Origin: Spirochaetaceae bacterium
GTDB taxonomy: Bacteria > Spirochaetota > Spirochaetia > UBA9216
Reading direction: 5' to 3'
DNA length: 11,482 nt
NCBI GenBank assembly: GCA_028527945.1
Contig: JAQQAK010000124.1
Coordinates: 1-11,482, forward strand
The translations under genes and the position numbers were made by a program. The notes under the pieces were generated by a model. It was not told where the DNA came from, ran no database searches, and worked only from the letters and a program-made list of their open reading frames with translations. Each line of letters begins with the position of its first letter. Within the stretch, counting starts at the first letter, position 1. Below, one piece after another: positions 6,377 through 11,482 of this stretch.

Positions 6377-6385
6377 ATTATACCA
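6377..6385 (-). promoter_or_regulatory. Extended -10 promoter of slyD, predicted leaderless start
   Basis: On the minus strand, TG-G-TATAAT is an extended -10 with a perfect hexamer at 6382-6377. It ends exactly 6 bases before the slyD ATG, so transcription beginning 7 bases after the hexamer would start on the A of the ATG. The hexamer 17 bases upstream (TGTCCA) matches the -35 consensus poorly, which extended -10 promoters tolerate. Confidence 0.6.
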
Positions 6386-6519
6386 ACTAAAAAAAATTAT
6401 GGACATAGCTAAAATATAGTTGTTTCAGATTATAATGAATATTCACTAAAACCATGTATAAATTAAATCATCTCCAACTATCAATATTATTTAAGATTCT
6501 AACGTTCATATAATCTTTA

Positions 6520-7131
6520 TCATTGAAATACATCTTCAAGAATCCTCACAAAGAAATCCTCAACATAATGAAGATTCTTTTTCATCATCTTTTTTCCAGG
6601 GAAAATATGGTATACAAGAATAATGGCAGAACTGATACGTGCTAAAAAGACCATACGTTCATCATAGGCTGCACGTTTTAAACTATCTTTTGTAATTCCT
6701 GTAGTTTTAGATATGTCCTGCTCCATCTGAACAAATGTTTCTTCTTCTATTTGAATGTATTTATCTATAAACTCCGGTTTATAAAGCATCTCAAAAAAGA
6801 ACATTATAAACAATTTTTTTGAAGGATTTTCACGGACAATTCTTGCAATAATTGATTCTGCTATAGCATGAATTAATTCATCCTTTGTAAGGCCTGCAAC
6901 TTCATTCAACATCATGTTATAAAAAAAGTAAGACTCTGACTCCATTATAGCCAGTAATATGTCATTGGTAGATTTAAAATAATGATAGAAACCTCCCTTT
7001 GACAAGGAGGTTTCATTGATAATATCTTCCATTGTAGTATTACGAAAACCCTTTTCGTTAAAGACCTTTAAGGCCGCGTCAAGAATTTCGCTCACTCGTT
7101 CGCTTTTTTTCTTCCGTTCAAATCGTCCCAT
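6520..7131 (-). CDS. TetR/AcrR-family transcriptional regulator
   Basis: This 203-residue protein is a one-component repressor. Residues 11-57 form the TetR DNA-binding domain: RVSEILDAALKVFNEKGFRNTTMEDIINE, then the turn and recognition helix in TSLSKGGFYHYFKSTNDIL, which is close to the family consensus. Residues 60-203 are helical and divergent, as expected for a ligand-binding domain; the ligand is unknown. It follows the MATE gene by 12 bases on the same strand, so it most likely controls that exporter and itself. There is no ribosome binding site; instead TGATATAAT ends 6 bases before the ATG, and the MATE stop codon supplies its TGA. The gene may thus have both read-through expression from the MATE promoter and its own leaderless transcript. 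No convincing terminator follows in the 149 bases before slyD. Confidence 0.9.
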   Translation of the reverse strand: MGRFERKKKSERVSEILDAALKVFNEKGFRNTTMEDIINETSLSKGGFYHYFKSTNDILLAIMESESYFFYNMMLNEVAGLTKDELIHAIAESIIARIVRENPSKKLFIMFFFEMLYKPEFIDKYIQIEEETFVQMEQDISKTTGITKDSLKRAAYDERMVFLARISSAIILVYHIFPGKKMMKKNLHYVEDFFVRILEDVFQ

Positions 7132-7137
7132 TTTTTT

Positions 7138-7146
7138 ATTATATCA
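7138..7146 (-). promoter_or_regulatory. Extended -10 promoter of the tetR-like gene, predicted leaderless start
   Basis: On the minus strand TG-A-TATAAT spans 7146-7138, and its TGA is the stop codon of the MATE gene. Six bases separate the hexamer from the ATG at 7131, the same arrangement as before slyD. No good -35 lies at 16-18 bases. A run of A between box and start shows no ribosome binding site. Confidence 0.55.
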
Positions 7147-8511
7147 TGTTGCTATAGCTTCAACATCCAGCGAAGATAGTTTTTTCATTTCCCGGAATGT
7201 TCCTAATATCATAAAGAGACTTATTACGCAAACAAGCGCGTCCGCAATCGGGGTGGCAAGAGCAATGCCATCCATTCCCATGAAACGAGGTAAAATAAGA
7301 ACAAGCGGAACAAAGAAAACAACCTGTCTACTAATAATTGTAAAAGAAGCCTTAGAAGCCTTTCCGGTTGCCTGAAAAAGTGTAACTGACATAATAAAAT
7401 ATGACATACAAACAAATAGAGCAAGCATTTCTCTAACATATGGATAGCCTGATTCTATAAGGGCCTGATCCTTAATAAACCACCCAAGCATTCCCTTTGG
7501 AAAAATCATAAAACAAATCCAGGCAACACCTGTAAAAATTGAACCTACCCCGGTAAAGAACCCATAAGCCTTTTTAACTCGGTCATACTTCTTTGCGCCG
7601 TAATTCATTCCTACTACGGGCTGAAATCCCTGACTGATTCCCCAAACCGGAATAAAAGCAAATGCCATAAGACGTATAGCCGCTCCCATTACAGCAAGCT
7701 CATCTCCTCCTCCATAGACAGCTATAGTCTTGTACATTACAGCTTGTTGAATAAGACTCATCACCTGCATGAACATGGCTGAGACACCAACAGCTAAGAC
7801 CTCAGGAGTAATCTTTGAATCAAGTTTAATTTTCTTTGAAGGAATATTACTTGTACCACTTTTAAAATAGACAATACACATTATAGCCATGACAAACTGT
7901 GAAAAAATAGTAGCTATTGCCGCACCCTGAATACCCCAGCCAAGAACCTTGATACAAATTGGATCAAGAAAAATATTAAGAACAGTCCCAAGCCCCATAA
8001 TAAGCATGGCCTCTTTCATTCGGCCTTCGCCTCGAATAAGCATGTTTGATGCCTGAGCAAAGTTAACAAATATAGAACCTAAAGCAATAATTTTAAGGTA
8101 ATTTGTTCCATGTGTGACAATGAGTTCATCTTCAGCCCCCATGAATCGAACCAAGGGTTCTGCGAAAAAGAAAAATAAAAGCATTGTAATAATTGATAAA
8201 AGAAAAACCCAAATTGTAAGATTACCAAATATCTTAGATACAGTTTCATTGTCTTTTGCGCCCATTGCTCTGGATAAAACAGACGCTGAACCTACCCCAA
8301 AAAGAACTGAAATTCCAGTATTTATCAGAGTTAACGGATATACAATAGAGATTGCCGCAAGGGCTTCCTTTCCTACCATATTTCCTACAAAAATTGCGTC
8401 CACCAGCTGATACAACCCAATTGCAACCATTCCGACAACGCCTGGAAGTGCCAGCTTGACAAATAACTTGCCCATAGGGGCAGTGACTAACTCATCTCTT
8501 GTGTTATTCAT
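7144..8511 (-). CDS. MATE-family multidrug/cation antiporter (MepA-like)
   Basis: This 455-residue inner-membrane protein belongs to the MATE exporters, which expel drugs or metabolites in exchange for Na+ or H+. It shows about twelve hydrophobic segments in two halves. Recognisable family features include the N-terminal MGKLFVKLALPGVVGM, LVDAIFVGNMVG in the first helices, RGEGRMKEAMLIMGLGTVLNIFLDPICI around helices 5 and 6 (a MepA/DinF-type block), and GISQGFQPVVGMNYGAKKYDRVKKA in the second half. Length is normal. The start at 8511 is chosen for AAAGGAG 8 bases upstream; the frame is open 16 codons further to 8559 but without a ribosome binding site. It has a strong promoter at 8583-8611 and a dyad at its start point, and is followed closely by a TetR-type regulator. 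Its substrate cannot be inferred. Confidence 0.92.
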   Translation of the reverse strand: MNNTRDELVTAPMGKLFVKLALPGVVGMVAIGLYQLVDAIFVGNMVGKEALAAISIVYPLTLINTGISVLFGVGSASVLSRAMGAKDNETVSKIFGNLTIWVFLLSIITMLLFFFFAEPLVRFMGAEDELIVTHGTNYLKIIALGSIFVNFAQASNMLIRGEGRMKEAMLIMGLGTVLNIFLDPICIKVLGWGIQGAAIATIFSQFVMAIMCIVYFKSGTSNIPSKKIKLDSKITPEVLAVGVSAMFMQVMSLIQQAVMYKTIAVYGGGDELAVMGAAIRLMAFAFIPVWGISQGFQPVVGMNYGAKKYDRVKKAYGFFTGVGSIFTGVAWICFMIFPKGMLGWFIKDQALIESGYPYVREMLALFVCMSYFIMSVTLFQATGKASKASFTIISRQVVFFVPLVLILPRFMGMDGIALATPIADALVCVISLFMILGTFREMKKLSSLDVEAIAT

Positions 8512-8564
8512 AGAAATACTCCTTTCATGTATTTTTATTGTTTTCTGATTTACAAACATTTGTC

Positions 8565-8576
8565 GACGTCTACGTC
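8565..8576. promoter_or_regulatory. Candidate operator for the TetR-family regulator, GACGT-N2-ACGTC
   Basis: GACGT-CT-ACGTC is a perfect 5-2-5 inverted repeat in otherwise AT-rich DNA. It sits from about +1 to +12 of the predicted MATE transcript, where a bound repressor would block initiation or early elongation. TetR proteins commonly bind short GC-containing dyads like this. A GTCGAC palindrome overlaps its left edge (8562-8567). Confidence 0.55.
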
Positions 8577-8582
8577 TATTTA

Positions 8583-8611
8583 AATATATTCGTCACTGCT
8601 AAGTTTGTCAA
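8583..8611 (-). promoter_or_regulatory. Promoter of the MATE-tetR unit (TTGACA-N17-TATATT)
   Basis: Read on the minus strand, a perfect -35 TTGACA (8611-8606) is followed after exactly 17 bases by TATATT (8588-8583). Transcription should begin near 8576, giving a leader of about 65 bases before the MATE ATG at 8511. Confidence 0.75.
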
Positions 8612-8713
8612 CATATCCTATTATTGCAACTTAGAAATAATATCTTTTTATTAGCATAACACCGCCTCCGTTTTACACAGCTTTTACATCTTACTGAATA
8701 TTAGCAGTATGCA

Positions 8714-8757
8714 ATTCACTATACTTTAATGGCTTTTTAAGAAAAATTATTCACTAT
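8714..8757 (+). repeat. Direct repeat ATTCACTAT before the lipoprotein gene
   Basis: ATTCACTAT occurs at 8714-8722 and again at 8749-8757, 35 bases apart. The first copy overlaps a possible -10 box (TATACT, 8720-8725) that lacks a good -35. The second runs into a palindrome next to the ribosome binding site. The spacing suggests paired regulatory half-sites, but chance is possible. Confidence 0.35.
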
Positions 8758-8764
8758 CGATAGT
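8753..8764. promoter_or_regulatory. Perfect 12-base palindrome abutting the lipoprotein ribosome binding site
   Basis: ACTATCGATAGT is a perfect palindrome immediately before AGGAG (8765-8769), which lies 5 bases from the ATG at 8775. It could be a protein binding site. As RNA it could not fold on itself without a loop, so a DNA operator is the more likely reading. Confidence 0.4.
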
Positions 8765-8774
8765 AGGAGAAAAT

Positions 8775-11482
8775 ATGAAAAGGTATAGAATTTTATCTGA
8801 AATAATTTTGCTGGCATCTATATGTGCAATTACTGTTTCATGTGCTGGTTTAACAAAAAAGGATACTGAGGTTAAAAAAAATCAAACCGAAGGCTGCTGG
8901 GTTTATAACCTGTCAGCAGATGGAAACGCAATTATCCTTTGGGGTGACGGCTCTGAAACAGGTGAAAATGTTGTAATGTTTCCGTCTCAACTTGGAGGAC
9001 ATACTGTAACGACAATTGGTGATGGAAAGCAGAATGTTAGCTCAAACAATAAAATTAAAGATAATTTTGTCCTGTTCCCAACAAGTGTAAAGACAATCAG
9101 AGCCCGCGCAATATATGACTACAATGATACAGCTGGATGGGTTTTTCCAGGGACTATTGAGAAAATATCTGAAAACTCGCTTCTAAGCTGTCAAGGCGGC
9201 ACTTTCTTTGTTGAAAAAGATAGTCCAGTACAAGAGTATACTAACCTAACTGGGAAAAACTCAAAACTGCTTGCCCCTGATAACTACAAAGCATTTACTG
9301 TTTCAGGCGGAGAAAACGGAAGCATTCAGCCAAACGGAAGCTATTTTCTTCCAATCCAAATGTTGAACGGTGGATATTCAAAACAGATTAGCATAAAGGC
9401 TGATTATGGATTCAAGATTAACGAGATTATAATTGATGGAGAGTCCTATGACTTTCTACAAGGCAACCCTAAAAAGAATGAAATAGAATTACCTTATTCT
9501 TTCTCAGAAAAATCAAAAGAAATTTCTGTTACATTTACAAAAGATCCTTCTGATACAAGGAAACCTGAGGCTTCAGAAAGTGATTATTGGGCTCCTGAAG
9601 TTATTGAGGCAGCGATTTATAGCGGAGCTAACCTTCCTGAAGATCTGAATGATTATGCCGATGTTAACGGCGGAGCAAGTTCCAAATACAAAAACACAAT
9701 GGGTATCTCAACAGGAGAATATTATTCGACAGATGGAAAACTTTACAAGATGGTTTATTCATCTCAAAAGCAGGAAGAGCCAGAATATTACAGTAAGGCA
9801 GAGGTAATTAATGATGTTTATAATAAGGAAGGGTTTGTTTATGGAAAAGACTACGACAAAATAAGGCTCTACAATTATTATGAAAATAATACCCGCGGCC
9901 CAGGCCCCGGAACCATTTCTCTTTACTGTACATATCTGTATAAAGAGACTGACAAAAATATTGAGGGAACTGTAAGAGTTGATCAAAACAAAACAAATAC
10001 AGCCGCCCTTTTTGTTCAGCAAGGCGGAGATCTTGTAGTGAATAACCTTATTGCGGATGTTCACACATCTGGCCGCGGTCCTTCTGAGGCTGGGAACTTT
10101 TTTGGCCTTGGTTCAGCTATTCATGTGGATGGCGGAGATGCAGAAAGCAGAGCTGTAAATTCTATTAACAAAAATACGGCTCGCCTAAAACTTGTTTCAC
10201 CGCAAATTATAGGTTCAGTTAATTCAATGTATTCTCTTGCTTCAGGCGTTCTTGAAATAAACGGTGGAAATATTTTTTCCTGTTCAAGCGGAGGTCATGG
10301 GCCATATGTCTCTACTGGGGGGCAAATTCTTATAAATACAGATGGGACTGAGCTGATAACACCACAGGGAAAAATAAATATTGATAAAAACAGCTTGACT
10401 GCAGAATCTCGTCCGTCTTCAGATATCGTGAGCATGACACGTAATAGCGATGGTCAAATGGAAGGAGTCTTTGGCGAGCATGGAAATGGAGTCACAGCAA
10501 TTGTGACTGGTGATGAAGCAGGTACTGCCTTGGCTACCGATTCAGGTGGTGGTGTCATTGTTGCAAATCAGGTGTCAACCATGACCTACGGACTCAGATG
10601 TGCTGGGGTATATTCAATCGGGTTTAACGAGAGCTGGGTTTACACCTATAATAGCAGCCTTGTTTCTGCCCTTGACGCAGGTCTTGTTTCGGCTTCAGGC
10701 GGATACATCTACGCCTTTAACACCGACATCTCAGGTGTTATGGGAATAAAAACAAGAGCTGGAGGTAATAAAGATTCTGATCAAACCGGTATTCATACTG
10801 TAAACTGCCAGGTATCAGCATTCTTTGATGCTGACAAGATGAAGAATGCCTATGATGTCGCGGCTCCTGAAGATTGGAAAGATTCAATGGCAGATTCAGG
10901 AAGAGGTTCTAACCAGTTGAATATCTTTCTGGATAAAGCCAACAGCCCTCCATTTAATGAAGAATCCCTTGACTGGTGGTTTAAGGACAAATCTCTTACC
11001 CCAGGGTATTCCGGCGGAAATAAGTTTGCTGTTATATATATTGAAAATTCAGCTACTCCTGTTTATATAGAAAACACCAGGCTTGTTAACAAAAATTATA
11101 AAAAATATGGCAGTCTGAGTAACCCAGCTCTTTCTGAAGGACAAAAACCGGCAGACAATCTTCTTGTTTCTGTAGAGAGTGGTGGAGAAGGAAATCTATA
11201 CTTTAAAAATGAGAATAGCAGAACATTGTGGGATCTCACAAATAAAGATTCCGGAAGCTGTGAAATGGTAGGCGATTTTTATCTTGCCGCAGCAAGAGAA
11301 CGTAGTGATAACCCCAATATGGGAAGCGGCTCAAACCAATTGAAAGCTGTGTTTGAAAACTCTGAATGGACAGGAACGGTAATAACCGCTGATAATACCG
11401 GAATAACCGATCTTGATTTTGACCAAGATTCGGTCTGGGTTATTACTGATGACGCGGTAATAAAAAACTTGAGCATAGCTTC
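8775..11482 (+). CDS. Large surface lipoprotein with BspA-like repeats and a beta-helix region, 3' end beyond the window
   Basis: The frame stays open from ATG 8775 to the window end (902 codons plus two bases), with AGGAG 5 bases upstream. Residues 1-23 form a signal peptide ending in TVSC, a loose spirochaete-type lipobox, so Cys23 is probably lipidated. Residues 41-157 look like BspA-type leucine-rich repeats: LGGHTVTTIGDG, then PTSVKTIRARAI, then PGTIEKISENSLLSCQGGTFFVEKDS in outline. Residues 172-256 (from FTVSGGENGSIQPNG) form a beta domain resembling bacterial B-repeat modules. From about residue 395 to 660, short strands separated by GG and SGG turns (LFVQQGGDLVVNN, LASGVLEINGGNIFS, LVSASGGYIYAFNTDISG) indicate a right-handed beta-helix of the pectin-lyase-like or autotransporter-passenger type. 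GSNQL recurs at 711-715 and 852-856, and the visible end (VWVITDDAVIKNLSIAS) matches the W-x-(V/I)-T-x-(D/N) motif of such proteins. A surface adhesin role is inference; no catalytic residues are apparent. Confidence 0.82.
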   Translation, partial: MKRYRILSEIILLASICAITVSCAGLTKKDTEVKKNQTEGCWVYNLSADGNAIILWGDGSETGENVVMFPSQLGGHTVTTIGDGKQNVSSNNKIKDNFVLFPTSVKTIRARAIYDYNDTAGWVFPGTIEKISENSLLSCQGGTFFVEKDSPVQEYTNLTGKNSKLLAPDNYKAFTVSGGENGSIQPNGSYFLPIQMLNGGYSKQISIKADYGFKINEIIIDGESYDFLQGNPKKNEIELPYSFSEKSKEISVTFTKDPSDTRKPEASESDYWAPEVIEAAIYSGANLPEDLNDYADVNGGASSKYKNTMGISTGEYYSTDGKLYKMVYSSQKQEEPEYYSKAEVINDVYNKEGFVYGKDYDKIRLYNYYENNTRGPGPGTISLYCTYLYKETDKNIEGTVRVDQNKTNTAALFVQQGGDLVVNNLIADVHTSGRGPSEAGNFFGLGSAIHVDGGDAESRAVNSINKNTARLKLVSPQIIGSVNSMYSLASGVLEINGGNIFSCSSGGHGPYVSTGGQILINTDGTELITPQGKINIDKNSLTAESRPSSDIVSMTRNSDGQMEGVFGEHGNGVTAIVTGDEAGTALATDSGGGVIVANQVSTMTYGLRCAGVYSIGFNESWVYTYNSSLVSALDAGLVSASGGYIYAFNTDISGVMGIKTRAGGNKDSDQTGIHTVNCQVSAFFDADKMKNAYDVAAPEDWKDSMADSGRGSNQLNIFLDKANSPPFNEESLDWWFKDKSLTPGYSGGNKFAVIYIENSATPVYIENTRLVNKNYKKYGSLSNPALSEGQKPADNLLVSVESGGEGNLYFKNENSRTLWDLTNKDSGSCEMVGDFYLAAARERSDNPNMGSGSNQLKAVFENSEWTGTVITADNTGITDLDFDQDSVWVITDDAVIKNLSIA

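Noticed and set aside
6371..6406. Upstream ATG 6406 as the slyD start
   Set aside because: It would add 12 hydrophobic and aromatic residues not found in SlyD proteins and has no ribosome binding site; ATG 6370 fits the family start.
6436..6445. Palindrome TGAATATTCA between tetR and slyD as an operator
   Set aside because: Ten AT-rich bases arise easily by chance in this DNA, and it is not placed at a predicted start point.
9759..10064. Minus-strand open frame of 101 codons
   Set aside because: It is an antisense shadow of the large lipoprotein gene with no recognisable protein features.
1..11482. Mobile element, CRISPR array, phage or RNA gene
   Set aside because: I saw no transposase or integrase motifs, terminal repeats, regularly spaced repeats or tRNA/rRNA-like segments.

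Overview
The window looks like AT-rich spirochaete DNA, most likely from a Treponema. The main reason is a complete troA-troB-troC-troD-troR metal-transport operon in the gene order known from Treponema pallidum. TroA shares long stretches with the T. pallidum protein as I remember it and keeps the metal ligands at nearly the same residue numbers (H69, H133, H199, D279). Loose spirochaete-style lipoboxes fit this. I cannot name a species.

Layout. (1) Positions 2-265 (+) hold the 3' end of a class III extradiol (LigB/DODA/YgiD-like) dioxygenase gene. (2) 349-903 (+) encodes a small exported protein of unknown function. (3) 941-5725 (+) is the tro operon: a sigma70-type promoter whose spacer and -10 lie in an ATT microsatellite, a perfect 8-2-8 inverted repeat at the predicted start point (candidate TroR operator), troA, a troA-troB gap with two possible RNA hairpins, then tightly packed troB, troC, troD and troR. 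(4) A long hairpin at 5775-5814 separates troR from the convergent gene slyD (5846-6370, -), an FKBP-type prolyl isomerase with a Cys-rich metal-binding tail. (5) 6520-8511 (-) is a two-gene unit, a MATE-family exporter followed by a TetR-family regulator. It has a near-consensus promoter (TTGACA-N17-TATATT) and a GACGT-N2-ACGTC dyad at its predicted start point. (6) From 8775 (+) to the end of the window is the 5' part, at least 902 codons, of a very large surface lipoprotein combining BspA-like repeats, a beta domain and a right-handed beta-helix region.

How the genes work together. TroA captures metal (Mn/Zn/Fe class), TroC and TroD form the membrane channel, TroB drives transport with ATP, and TroR shuts the operon down when metal is plentiful. 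TroR's visible ligands are of the Mn-responsive MntR type (Asp11, Glu105, Glu108, His109). Both permeases carry an extra C-terminal segment resembling the DtxR winged helix. The MATE/TetR pair reads as an autoregulated efflux unit.

The least routine observations are: winged-helix-like tails on both permeases followed by a stand-alone DtxR-family gene; two genes without a ribosome binding site (slyD and tetR) that share TGN-TATAAT-N6-ATG, predicting leaderless mRNAs; and well-placed candidate operators for TroR and the TetR regulator. I found no RNA genes, CRISPR arrays or insertion sequences. No gene-free stretch exceeds 300 bases; the largest is 8512-8774 (263 bases), which holds the MATE control region and the lipoprotein leader.
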